Below, piece after piece: positions 13,278-25,939 of a stretch of 64,000 bases of DNA. The notes beneath the pieces are model-generated. The model was given only the letters and a program-made list of their open reading frames with translations, was not told the origin of the DNA and did not search any database. The stretch covers positions 12,500,685-12,564,684 of the forward strand of contig NC_043993.1 in assembly GCF_902150065.1 (NCBI RefSeq), read 5' to 3'. The stretch is from Myripristis murdjan (lineage: Eukaryota; Chordata; Actinopteri; Holocentriformes; Holocentridae). Both the position numbers and the translations under genes were made by a program. The first letter of the stretch is position 1. Every line of letters begins with the position of its first letter.

Positions 13278-15140
13278 CACGTCACATACTATTGTTTGTT
13301 CAGTTCATACCGTGAAAGACAAAATGGTCTGACAGGTAAACTCTTGAGTCTCCACATCACTGTTTATCACTCTCTCTTTCTCTCTCTCTCTCTCTCTGTG
13401 TGAGTGTGTGTGAGAGTGTGTGTCCTTCAGAGACATCAGACGGGAAAGAGAAATCACTCAGTGGTTGGTAACAGGTAGCAGCTCCACTGTGGATTTTCCC
13501 CTTACAGACAGAAAGACAGGAACATTGTACATTCTCTGTGCTTCTGTCCCAAGCTGTCATGTTTTCTGTCCCGAGGCCACAGTCCAAACCGTTATACCCC
13601 TATTTCCCTGCCTCCATTCAAAGCACAGACAGTTTTGGCAAGAGCGAGAAACCAGAACTCAGGCCCAGACCCTCTGCCTGCTGCTGCCATTCTGCTGTTT
13701 CTCACGGATCTTGTCCTGAAATGCCACATGAAGTTGGCATTCTTTAGGGCAGTAGTTTTCAAAGTCGGGTCTGGAGACCCCCAGGGGTCCTTCAAAGGCT
13801 TCCACAGGGTCCTTAGTGAAATGAAGAATAGTTTAATTTAACTATAATTTATTTGTTACAATAAAGAAAAAATGCAAGAGTGATTATTTCAGGATTATGT
13901 TCAACTCTCACCAGTTTGAATGTATTTGTCAGTCCTCAAGGCAGAATGAATGGGATTTGTCAGTTGCGGTCTGTAAACATAACATTCAAAGTTGGCCCCT
14001 CCTCCCTGGTTAAGCTAACCACTGGCAGAGAGTTCAAATATAACGTCACTGTCCTAGGAAAAAATAAAAACTGACCCGTCAGCACCTGTCTGTCATCCTC
14101 ATCCTCTCCTTCGGTGCTCACCAGCAAGTGAAAGCCAGCTCCAGATTCACTTTCATTGCAGAACAAGCTTTGCTGCTTGGTGTCTTGCCTCGCTAGATTT
14201 CCTTTTTTCCATGGTCTGCATCTGCGATTTCACAGCTTCCTATTGGATGTTGTGCCATCGATCTGACACTGAGTGCTGTGATTGGCTGGGAGCTACACAC
14301 CGAGTGCCCAAAGGCTGATGCACAGAAGAGTCCAGAGCTCAGCAAAACAAGAAAATCCAGGCAGAGAGCAACACATGCCTCTAGCGGGTCATAAATGATG
14401 ACTGAGAGGGATTATTTGGGGGTCTGGGACTTGAAAATGTTTGAAAACCTCTGATATAGCGCACTTAAAAGGAGTAAAACAAACATGCCTTTTGGTTCAT
14501 ATGACTTATGATTTGATTTTGTAACTCTGAATCCAATTTAGAAAGCCTTATTGTGCATCAAACCCTTTCCCAATCTTCAATCTGTCACTCTCCTCAGTCT
14601 GCTATTTAATAAAGCAGTAGAGCTAGAAGCAGGACAAGCCCCTTCACATAAAGGGGAAAAAGAAGAAGCGAAGCTGAGGGAAAAGAAGAAATTTTTTTAG
14701 TCTGGTGGGTGTTAGTTTGATCCAGCTTTGACAAGTATTGATTAATCAATTGTTATAATCCAATATATGAAGGCAATGTCCACATTGCCTTCCAAATGTA
14801 TATGTGTGTGTGTGTGTGTGTGTGTAAGATATATAGAGATACAGACAGAAAGGCAGAGCAAATGCGTCTCTGTTGGCTGTGTATGTGTGAAATTACTCTC
14901 CCATTTACTGTGATGATTTTTTTTTCATTAATCTTCCTGGAATTACTGTGTATGTGTGTGGAAGTGTGCATGTTTCCATAATTAAGGTGTAAATCACCTG
15001 GAAAGGTGACAAGAATGGATAGATTGGAATCAATACAGTTTTCTTCTGCTTTTTGGCTGCACATCAATACGCCTGAAACAGACACACATTTACATGAAAT
15101 ATAACAGTGGATCCGACCTAATGAGACCGGCTTTAGTGTG

Positions 15141-15188
<48 letters not shown>

Positions 15189-15768
15189 TGAATGTTGGAA
15201 GATAATATCACACTTATGTATTATTGCATTAATTTGTTGGAAACATTCCATTGATTACAGAGAGATAGCGCGTAGGCAGATATTATATACAACGCTAATT
15301 AGAAAGTTATTTCCAGCATTGATCGGCTAATACTATAATCTTCTATTGGTTTACAATGTTTGACTTGCCATGGGTCAACACGAAAGATGCTGCTTTTAGG
15401 CTGCATGGCAGTAAAGGACAAGCTGAATTACCGTCGCCTCATTCAAGTGAACAGCATCTCTCTTTCATCGCCGCCATTGTCTACCGGTTCTGTTTTCTCC
15501 ATCTGTCTCCCACTAATTTCTTCTTCATCTCCTTTATCGTGACCTCGCCATACTTTCCTGTTCGCTCCTCTTATCTCTCTCTCTTTCTGCCTCTCATGCC
15601 CCGATTTTCTTCCTTCGTTTCCTTGGCTGCCTCACTACATCCATCTGTTGTGCTAAACCAAGCGATTGATTGTATTTGAGGCCGTTAAGTGAGGTAAATA
15701 ATCGAGACACCGGTGCTAGTGGCTTTTTTGGGGTTGATGCGTGTCTTGGTATGGTGGGGGTGTGTCTG

Positions 15769-15826
<58 letters not shown>

Positions 15827-15950
15827 TGGGGGTGTTGGAAGGACACTGTTTTTCGGAAGGGCAGACAAGGAATAGAATAGCAGCTGAGATTCAGACTCAT
15901 TGATTGGCCAGGGCATCATAAATCATTTTTAAACACAAATATGCACTCAC

Positions 15951-15995
<45 letters not shown>

Positions 15996-18900
15996 CACAC
16001 ACTCACATACACACTTGAGAGTTATATCAGCAATGATGGGGAAAACATCCAGCTCCATTCCATTTCCATTTTAATTTACATACATTATGCATACATATAT
16101 TCATCCAGCCATATCAATACACACAAAGATGCAGGTTTAGTGGTAAACACACTCAGATATAGCTATTAGGATGAAAAGTGCAAAACTGTGAGCAGTTTCA
16201 ATGATGAACATGCAAAGATGTTTCTACAATAACATCATATATAGCATACTTGCATTCAGCTTCTGTAGTTCACACATAATGTATACACACTATATTTATT
16301 CTCTGACATAAATCTAGTTTATGAATATTTGTGCCTCTCTCTGTGTGTGTGTTGATGGCTGTTTGCCCCTGCAGTTTGACATGCAGCAGCTGTCTCTGGA
16401 TGAGCTGAAGCAGGTGCTGTTCCACGCCTTCCGGGACCACCTAACGATGAAGGACATTGAGAACATCATCATCACTGAGGAGGAGAGCCTCAATGAAACC
16501 TCAGGGAACTGCCCTGAGTATGAGGGAGGTGAGAGAGAAGGAGAGAGGGAGTGAGTGAGTGAGCGTGTGTGTGGGCGGGCGGGTAGGTGGGAATAGACAG
16601 TGGGGAGGCTTTCCAAAGCCGTTGTTGTGTGGGAGTAAAGAGAAGAAAAATTAAAGAGTGCATTTTTCATACTATATGATAGTAATAAACTTTATTTGTA
16701 TGGCACCCTTCAGAAAAGAAACGCATCTCAAAGTGCTTTACAAAACAGAAATTACATGCATCGAGTGCTTTACATGTAAATAGACATAGCATGAGCCTGA
16801 CAACGGGAATGGAATGACACATGTAATGTAACACAAGATGGAAAATGTCAGACTTGCACTACTGGTGATTTTCACAGTTCGTCTCATCCCTGAACATTGC
16901 CTAGTCTAGACATTCAGTTGACATTTTTTATTATTTCGTTTGCCAAGTCAATGTCATTACCTTACTCGCAACACCTGACATGCCATTCAAGAACAATCGA
17001 GGTGGCAAAACAAGGCTTCCTACGTTCGGTGCAACATCAAATACAAGGGCTTTTCAAGGACTTTCAAGGTCTGGTTTGGCAGAGTTCACTGCTTTGTCGA
17101 GACAATCGTCTTAAAGATGTCACAATACGATGTCAACACACAATAAAATATCAGCTGAGGTGGATTAAAGGATTAAAGTGTGTGGGGGAGTCAGGTGGGG
17201 ATCTGAGAGGGTGGGTGTGTGTGGTGTGCACGTTCATTTATATCACAAAATTAGACAACAGGGATGCCATTTTTGTTTTGCTCATAATCTTGTCAAGTTA
17301 AAAAAAAAAAATCACAATGAAATTACTCATTTTGAAACTGTTGCTACATTAACAAAAAATTTCCACTGCTGGAACTGTTCTCAGCACCAGGAGCTTATAT
17401 CCCTGTTTAATCCAGAGGAACCAGTCCCTCTGTTTACCCTGAGGGTTGAGTTTCCTGGCCCCCAAAATGGCCATAACATTTGTTTCTGTTCGCAACTGTG
17501 CGCCATGTCACAGATGATCTCCAACATTCTGTGGAAAAGCAGTTTCCTCTTTTCGGCTCTTGTTTTTCTATCGCCCTCAATTTTATTTTTGACTTTCACA
17601 CATCTCTTCGCCAAACCAAATACAACATCGCAGTGGCACAATAGCAAATTAATCTTGAAAATAACGACAGCGTGCTGTTGTCAGTTGCACATGTCATTTG
17701 CATTAAATCCGCTGTTCTCAGGGTTAAGGTACACAGAAGAGATGAGTTTCCTGCCTTTGCCCCTGGAGCCCTCAGCAAAACCCACAAACTTTTGGCCCAG
17801 GAACTTTTTGGTGGAAAAGGGGCATGAGTAGGTTAAGTATGGATGTGAAGTGTCGTTCCCAGGACAGGCAGAGGTCCAGAAAGCTGAGCTGTACTGATGA
17901 ATGCAAAAAAGAAAAGAAAAATGACTTTTTTGCTCAGCTTCTCATATTTTCATTTTTACGGCTCACGGAAAGGATGGGAAACTAGACGTTTGATAGAGAT
18001 GATTTTGTGTGCACCGTTGCTATTTGACAGCTCAGGTTAAACACAGAGGGCAAATGACTGAAATGTAAGGATCAGGTTTTGTGTGCAGTGGAGAAATCAG
18101 GGAAGAAAAAAAAATCAGATTGATCTTCCACTAGCTGTGGTCTAGTATTAAACATCTGTTCAGTAAGACTGGGATGAGGGTATAGAGAAATTTGAGAGGC
18201 TATGATACTAGGAGAGCCTTAATGAATCTATTGGGTACTAGCGTTTGGTCTCATGGAGACCTAAAAAGAGAGAGCTGGGGGGGAAATGAAGAGACTTAGT
18301 GGAGGAGGAGATAAGAAGCTAAAGAGGGAATCAGCGAACTGCTGGCTTGGCACTCTCTTTCACTAAGTTTTTTAGGGTTGAGGAAAGGGTGTGCCATGCT
18401 GTTTGGGAGGGAAAAAAGAGCAGCAAAGGGAATAGGAAGGAGGAGGGATGGTGATTAAAGGAGAAGCAGAGGTGCACATCCAGATTATCTTATCTGGTAA
18501 AACAATGCATGGGGGACAGTGCTCCTAGATGCCCAAGCCTGCCCCTCTGTCATCCCACATCCCCAACTTCCCTCTTTCATGCCCTCCTCCCTGCTTCCTC
18601 GCCATCTTTTTCCTGTCCTGTGGGACTTCTGTGCCTTTCAGAGTCCCTCTCAGATCCACGAGTCAGAGCTGCGAGTTGATTTATTGATGCGGTATGTGAT
18701 TCTAACAAACTGAGACAAGGGGACTGACAGAGAGGAAACTTTGTGTTGTTGCTCTCACTGCAAGGCCCGTTGGAGGACATGTCTGTCTCCACTGCTCTTC
18801 CCCTCTCAATCTCCAGAGATTACGTCTTTGAAAAAGGCCCCACAGCCGGCCCAAATAGATAGGTGGCCGCATAAAATCCTGTCTCATTCCTCTTGTCTTT

Positions 18901-19117
18901 GTCTTTGCAATCGCGCAGGAAGACTTGGGAGAAACTTGTGTTGACATGACTATTCTTTATCGTGCTTCGCTTCTCTCTTCTCTTCTCAGTCCATCCCAAA
19001 AAGAAGAATCGGCAGACATGCGTGAGGAAAAGCCTGATCTGCGCATTTGCCATGGCTTTCATCATCAGTGTCATGCTCATCGCAGCCAATCAGATGCTGC
19101 GGAATGGCATGGAGTAA
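6136..19117 (+). CDS. caln1: Calneuron 1, 3' four coding exons (partial gene)
   Basis: Calneuron 1 is a neuronal EF-hand protein of the Golgi/trans-Golgi network, known to restrain PI4-kinase beta at low calcium. The exons in frame are 6136-6279, 8891-9003, 16375-16528 and 18990-19117 (stop TAA 19115-19117), all with GT-AG borders. They give about 179 residues, against roughly 219 in mammals, so only the N-terminus is missing, to the left. Two canonical EF loops are visible: DRDGNGFISKQE, and DMDGDGQVDFEE split across the first junction. The second half keeps FDMQQ...AFRDHLTMKDIENIII without functional EF loops, as the family does. The C-terminus has the hydrophobic tail anchor ICAFAMAFIISVMLIAANQ. 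The wording REAFRVLDRDGNG, AIIMQRLDMDG and SLNETSGNC matches CALN1 rather than CABP7 (calneuron 2). Introns are 2.5-7.4 kb and repeat-filled. The second exon follows a (GT)n tract. Confidence 0.95.
6280..8890 (+). other. caln1 intron, no gene seen
   Basis: Intron between the EF-hand 1 and EF-hand 2 exons. It opens with an AT-rich stretch dense in TATATG/CATATA words (6330-6620). Otherwise it has short simple repeats, for example (AAAC)n near 8103, and no supported coding or RNA gene. Confidence 0.6.
8575..9425. repeat. Cluster of four alternating (CA)n/(GT)n microsatellites around a caln1 exon
   Basis: Arrays lie at about 8575-8594 (CA), 8808-8842 (GT), 9204-9251 (CA, interrupted) and 9365-9425 (GT, about 30 units). 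They flank the 113-base caln1 exon 8891-9003. The (GT) array ends about 50 bases before the acceptor. Poly-Cys/Val and Thr/His open frames here are artefacts of the repeats. Confidence 0.9.
9605..10091. mobile_element. Non-autonomous DNA transposon with ~65-bp inverted ends
   Basis: The left end, AATCACTCCTACAGGTATGG with continuation TTAGTAGGGCC...CTAGTGGGTCGGA, is matched in reverse complement by the right end (10025-10091): AATCACCCCTACAAGTGTGG with continuation TTAGTCGGTCC...GTAGTGGGTCAGA. The inverted ends are long and imperfect, and the roughly 350-base interior has no transposase, so it is a MITE. It lies in the caln1 intron 9004-16374. Confidence 0.8.
12225..12365 (+). repeat. Dispersed repeat, copy A (pairs with 53830-53985)
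   Basis: The segment reads CCAAAGATACCAAACATGTT, then TGTTGAGTTACA, GTTGTATAGAATGGTGCA, AAGACATCTGGA and a TTTGGGTTTGAATATTTTGC-like end. The same ordered words, diverged, occur at 53830-53985 downstream of supt6h on the same strand. This is a two-copy observation in the window. The family is unknown. Confidence 0.6.
13211..13276. repeat. (CA)n microsatellite
   Basis: Nearly pure CA dinucleotide run of about 30 units, preceded by a CACGCGCGTGCG palindromic segment, inside a caln1 intron. Confidence 0.9.
13750..14453. mobile_element. hAT-like MITE, apparently full length
   Basis: The left terminus, CAGTAGTTTTCAAAGTCGGG with a following TCTGGAGACCCCCA, is mirrored by the right terminus. In reverse complement the right terminus reads CAGAGGTTTTCAAAC and later CCAGACCCCCAAA. 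CAGnGGTTnTCAAA is a standard hAT end. The interior has no transposase. The flanking 8-mers (13742-13749 and 14454-14461) agree at only 5 of 8 positions, compatible with a decayed 8-bp target duplication. A related shorter copy is at 1293-1560. Confidence 0.75.
14803..15992. repeat. Series of (GT)n/(CA)n microsatellites in caln1 intron
   Basis: Separate arrays lie at about 14803-14825 (GT), 15146-15190 (GT), 15770-15824 (GT, about 27 units) and 15955-15992 (CA). No coding potential. Confidence 0.9.
16529..18989 (+). other. Last caln1 intron, no gene seen
   Basis: Intron between the exon ending ...CPEYEG and the tail-anchor exon. It contains the tail-like fragment at 16683 and a possible short transposon-like block near 17350-17815. 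The longest open frame (17178-17831, 217 codons) has no recognisable domain and spans part of that block, so I do not call it a gene. Confidence 0.55.
16683..16760 (+). mobile_element. Short LINE/SINE tail-like fragment
   Basis: The run AACTTTATTTGTATGGCACC ... CTCAAAGTGCTTTACA resembles the 3' tail found on many fish LINEs and SINEs. A reverse-oriented relative, TGTAAAGCCCTTTGAGGCTG, lies at about 36342-36361. It is truncated and has no open frame. The family is a guess. Confidence 0.5.
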
Positions 19118-22100
19118 CCAATTGCACTGTGAGCATGGGGAGTGGATGGAGCAGCCATGACCTCACATCTTGTCTTTGCAGCCAAAGCTGGACCAGCCAC
19201 AACCCAAGCACTTCTCTGAACAATCAGTTTTGTTTTTTTATGAGGATTAATTTGAACTTACCTTACCAGAGGCAGACAATGCACCTGAATTGAAGAAATA
19301 CACAAGTGATTTTTTTTCATTGAAGATGTCACCAAGTAGAGATACTGGACTTAATGACTTAATGAGCTGGAACCGGACTGGAACAGAAATACGTTTTTAT
19401 ATAAATCATGTGAGAAAAGAGGGTATTCTTTTGCTGTTTTCAAGACCAAGACCACCCTTTAAACTTGATTTTCTAATTAACTAAAATGTTTCTAACATGT
19501 ATCAGGTGCTTTGAGCCATTCCTAATTTTAAACACAAGCAATGGTTATTATGGATAACTGCGTATTTACCCCAGGAAAGTCACATTAACTGAATGTGGGC
19601 ACCGAATGTTGTATGCAGCATTTAAACATGTAGTAAATCCCTCACATCCCATGTAGTCATGTATAAGCATTGCCAATTTTGTGAAATCTGAACATTCTTT
19701 GCTCGGTCCACTAACCTTGGGGCACACGAAATCCTTGTGTCTCTACAAGGAGCACAACTCAATACTTAGTGGGGGAGCACTCTAGAAATACCATTGTTCT
19801 GCTATCTCTGCTCTTTAGTCTTAGTATTGATGTGCTGCACTGATTCCAGTGGATATTTACAGTCATCTGTATGTAGCGTACAGTATGTGTTTACTTACCT
19901 TTGTCTTAACCTATGTGTGTCTAAAAGACAGTATTGTCTATGTTTATATTGTAAGCTCAGGCTGTCTGAGGGGTGTACAACATATGGAGGGTAAGAGTAA
20001 GAGACACCAAATCTATCCAGTGGCAGGAGAGCAATGGTTTTGGTTCAAATTGAAACCGGGTTGAGATAAATTACAGTATCTTGGGTTAGTGTTTGGGAGA
20101 AAAGGTTTCACTTGAGCATCCCATTTTAATACTGCCCAACCTTGGTAAATATAAGCCACACAAAAGCATGCGAGTATAATAACTGTATCTGATACCTACA
20201 CTGCCATACCAAACATTATTCCAGCCCCAGTTCCCCTAAGGAATCTATTGTGTATATATAGTACAAGTTAGCCTGTGTAATGTATTATTCCTCTCAACAG
20301 CAGAATGTATGAAGGGCAGAATCTGGTGAGATATATCAGGGATATATAACCGAGCTGTGAGATACTGTTCGTATAGCCGTTTACTTGGAAAAGATTGCAT
20401 TCTAGTGGTTCAAATCAGAACTGCAACTACAACACTTGGGCAACCATGTTTACACGGTGTTCCGGAAGTGAAGAACAATACCATGAATTTTAGCTTTGAT
20501 ACATGTTATTCCAGTGTCATAAGGGCAGTTCGGTCTGGATTGGTGAATATTCTCAACTCTGTCCAAAAGAGAGAAGAAATGGATTTTGTCCCATAATCTA
20601 ACCTGTAATGTCACATTAACGTCCAACTCAGCAAAGCATGAACTGCAAAGGTGAGAACGGTGACTTCCACAGTAGCCAACCCAGCCTGGTTTCTAGAGAC
20701 AAAGAGAGGTAAAAGGTAAATCGCAAACAATCTCCGTCTTACCAAGTCATGAGGTCTCATAAATTAGTGTTAAAATCTTGAATGAAAAACATCTGCAGTG
20801 GAATGAGGTAGTCTCACTTGTTTCCAGTGCAGTTTCACTTCACAGGAACCAGGAACGAGTAAAAATGAGCTGAAACCAGATGTAATAACACAGGTCAAAC
20901 CACTGGTATCAAGAAATTAATGCTTGTTTCAAGAATATAAGTTGAATAGCACTGGGAACAAGTGAGATTATCGCATCCCAGGGGGCTTTTTCTTTATTAT
21001 TTTATTTTTTACATGTTTGAAGAAATAAATTAACACTGAATATGAGGCTAAATGGCACTTTAATGGCTATTTTTTGCTGTTCTGTGTATGTTTTCTGGCT
21101 CAGATCCTATGGCACTTCACTTAGATGAAGCTCATTTGGAAAAGCCTGTACGAGTACACAGTCGTTTCCCCTGCTCTTTGTCAATGGAGCCGCTGAACAC
21201 TCTTGATGGCATCACAGATTAAATTCTGAGATGAAATCCATATTAGTATTTTGGATTCTGAGACAGGGTTGGTCATGTTTATTGACAATGATTGCATGAA
21301 TGTGGGCTTCAGTTGTGTGGTGTTCCACTTGGACATTACTGGACCGGAGAGTAGCTCTTTCCTTTAAGTAACTCGAAGGGATCGTTTTCTCTCTCGGCTG
21401 TTGCCAAGATGGAGGAAAACAAAAGCGAGAGGAGATTTTTGACCAAACCAATGTGCAACCAGGAGATTTACATCAAACACTGTCCAAGTAAAAGTAAAAC
21501 ATAAAGAAGGCAAGAAGGGAGGGAATTTTCCTCTGAAGTAAAACATAGCTTTGTAAGCTTTGTAAGAAGTATCACAGCAAAAATGTATTATACTGTAAAT
21601 CAGTATGCATGTCGTTGTTTAGGTTTTCATGTCTTTGAAAGACAGGGAAATCCATTTAATCTTTCTTTGTGGTGGCACGGCCTTGATTTAAATGTATGTA
21701 TGAACTACTGTCATATATTTGACTTTCCAATTTATACGGTAACAGCCATTTTTTTCTAGTTTCTACCAGCTATTAATCAAATCAGAATGCAGGAGGGAGT
21801 ATTTTCATAAATATGCAAATACAAGGTCACATCATCATCATTTCATCTCTGTTCCATGTCATATAGAGTTTGTAAGGCCACACCATGGAAGGTTCAAATT
21901 TACACTGAGTACAATATATTGTGTGTTTTAGTCACATTAGGTTTTTATGGAATGTACTCACTGCCTCATTGTTCTGTATAAACTGCTGTATAATGTATGC
22001 TACTCTTATCCCTGTAAGTCAGCTATGTCTTTGATATTTTTATCACATTGACATTTGACCAATGGACCATGTTTTCACCTTTTGTCTGTTAGCATCATGG

Positions 22101-22655
22101 TCCTTTGAAACCAGCATAAATGACTTTATCTTGCCAATTCCCTGTAATAATTGTGCCATTCAGACATCCTTGCATGGCCGTGTGAGGGAAAAAAAAAAAA
22201 AAAAGGTTTGGAATACCTTTTGTCAACCGTTTTTGAAGTTTACATTATTACACATCACTACAACAGGACAGAATAAGTTTATGATTTTCATGTTTTGGAG
22301 AGTTGCTTTAGAGATTTCTTTTTCTTACCAAACATGTTTTTACCTTGTAGATTGTATAGAGATAAATCTAAACACAGATACGTAATACAACCTTGGCATG
22401 CTGCTTAGACAAGGAGAGGAAGAAAACAGCAATAGTTATCAACTGAATGGATACTTAAAATGCAAATAAAATTTAATCAGTATGAAAATATATCCACATA
22501 TGTTTATGCAATAAAATCTTGTTTTGATAGAAATATGAGGCAACTGTGTTTACTTTCAAAACATGTCTCACCGCCTAGGGAGATTCTGAAGTATTTCTCA
22601 CAAAGTTCATATGCAGGAATATCACTACAGGGTGGTATTAACTGTGCAATAAATC
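19118..22655 (+). other. caln1: Probable long 3'UTR of caln1
   Basis: No coding exon is visible between the caln1 stop and the next gene. Mammalian CALN1 has a very long 3'UTR, so I infer that much of this stretch is transcribed. Candidate AATAAA signals are near 22464 and 22647-22652; the end is not fixed. It contains the MITE at 20811-20969. Short open frames (for example 22062-22385) show no family similarity. Confidence 0.45.
20811..20969. mobile_element. Short palindromic MITE
   Basis: The left end, GTCTCACTTGTTTCCAGTGC, is matched by the right end, GCACTGGGAACAAGTGAGAT, in inverted orientation with one or two differences over about 19 bases. The interior of about 115 bases is non-coding. 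Flanking words (TAAAATCTTGAATGAAAAAC) suggest it is part of a somewhat longer element of the same kind. Confidence 0.7.
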
Positions 22656-22976
22656 TTGGCTGAAGGCCTACATATCGTTCCGCATAAAACCTCCTCCTGT
22701 CAAAGCAGGTTTGGTCTCATTTTTGAAACAAGCCTGCCACTTAAATGCGAATCCACCAGCACGGAAGTGAAAACCTCTTATTAGCTCAGATACCAGGTAC
22801 GTACTATAAAACTGATTTGCGTTGTTAAAATGTGTTTAACCCATTTGCTTTAGTTACATGAGTAAGTCTAGTCAAAAGGCAGTGTGATTAATTTGCTGCT
22901 CAGAATTGCTCTGCAACCTCAGGCTTTTTTAACCTCTTCCAGGTATCTGAGCAGCACAGTGTTTGATCATACAGAA

Positions 22977-24133
22977 ATGGAGAAATCAGTTTCCAAGGTA
23001 ACCACTCTATAAATTCAATCGGCATAATTCTTGACAGGGGAGTAAAAAAAAAAAAAAAAAAAAAAACACATGGGAGACAAGCAGCTCAGTATGAAATGCA
23101 GTTGTTGCTTCATCTAGCACTCAGACTAAATATTGCAGTACAACTCTAAAATCCCAACACCAGATTTTTACACTGTATTTGCCTATTTAGATACAACAGA
23201 GCATCCTCGCCTCAGTGGTTGAGATCATAGAAAGAAGCTGTGAGTGTGAAGAGCAGGCTCTTCACGTGCAGACGACCCGTTGCTCCGACATCACCTCCTT
23301 CACAAGATACATGCAGGTGCTAGAGCATTACAAACGCAACTGCTTCGACTGGACTGAGCCAAAGGTGGGTGTGACTCACACGCATACAAAGGCTGCTGTC
23401 CCACTGGTCGATATAGACCCCTTACTCACAGTTACAGTCTCAAAGGCCTTTGGAAAGAAAACAAAACGACACCCCCAGCTTGAACCCTCATAGTGAGAAA
23501 CCTCAGAACCCAATATGGGGAAAAAATGGAAGAGAATGGAAGATCTTCACCCGGCAACTCTTATTTCTCTTGATGCAGTATTGGATGGCTCAGGAGTATT
23601 TACATCTGTTTGCCAACTTGTGTGAGGAAGGGATTCCTCTGGAGCGGTAAGGCCTTGCATTTTCTCTCAGTGCTGATAATTAATTCCCAGAGGAGCATCG
23701 GTCAAACACAAATAGTGCTGATGTGTCTGTAATCCAAATGATTCACTTAAGATAGGATTAACCTAGCCGTTTCACCCAAACCCCCATTAGCTGGTGGATG
23801 ATGGACCAAACCCAGCCTTGATGTTAACTGTAATGAGGTTTACACTATGCCTTTATATGGAAATCTTTTGAATTCCACTTGTCCTGATGACGTTAAGAGG
23901 TTAGACTTTCAGAGGCCAATTAAAGAATATGTTGTAACGCATCTATTAAGGGACAGAAAAAACTGTAGTACTTTTTCTACCTATGCAGCTGACTGTTGTT
24001 TTGTCTTTTTGAATACTGTGTATGCAGTATCAAGAAAGCCATTGAGGATGTCGGAGAAACTCTGAAGGAAGAACGGCACCAAGAAGTGACAGTCTGTGAA
24101 CAATCATCAAATCAGTCTCAAATGTCACTGTGA
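22977..24133 (+). CDS. Unassigned small gene, 119 aa, four exons
   Basis: Not recognised. The exons are 22943-22997 (ATG at 22977), 23200-23364, 23579-23646 and 24028-24133 (stop TGA 24131-24133). All internal borders are AG/GT, and the frame stays open across three junctions in phases 0, 0 and 2, which argues for a real gene. The product starts MEKSVSKSILASVVEIIERS. It is acidic and predicted helical, with Cys-rich CECEEQ and aromatic patches RYMQVLEHYKRNCFDWTEPK and YWMAQEYLHLFANL, then a charged helix ending KKAIEDVGETLKEE. There is no signal peptide or membrane span. An open frame also runs upstream of the ATG in the first exon (YLSSTVFDHTE), so a longer N-terminus from an unseen exon is possible. 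A 5' non-coding exon may end at 22796 (CCAG before GTACGT). A poly(A) signal candidate is AATAAA at 24521. It is convergent with sdf2. Confidence 0.7.
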
Positions 24134-24250
24134 CCCTGTGCGAAAGTGGTAAAGCCCACAAAGAAAAAGAGGTGACACTTGTATGCCCCAAAAAAAAATC
24201 AATTTATTATGAGGTATTCATTACAAGTTTGTTGCTCATATAAACCTCCT

Positions 24251-25939
<1,689 letters not shown>

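Larger units (their letters stand above)
9004..16374 (+). other. Large caln1 intron, repeats only
   Basis: This 7.4-kb intron separates the EF-hand 2 exon from the FDMQQ exon. Apart from the transposon remnants and microsatellites listed separately, it has GA-rich purine tracts (11040-11600) and unannotated unique sequence. I see no conserved exon, tRNA or snoRNA. Confidence 0.6.

Noticed and set aside
17350-17815. Possible MITE with TTTCCACTG... and ...GGTGGAAAAG ends
   Set aside because: The inverted ends match over only about 8 bases and the target duplication is not clear. I could not separate it from chance.
17178-17831. 217-codon open frame in the last caln1 intron
   Set aside because: No recognisable domain, ordinary AT-rich composition and overlap with a probable transposon-like block. 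Its length is compatible with chance plus repeat.
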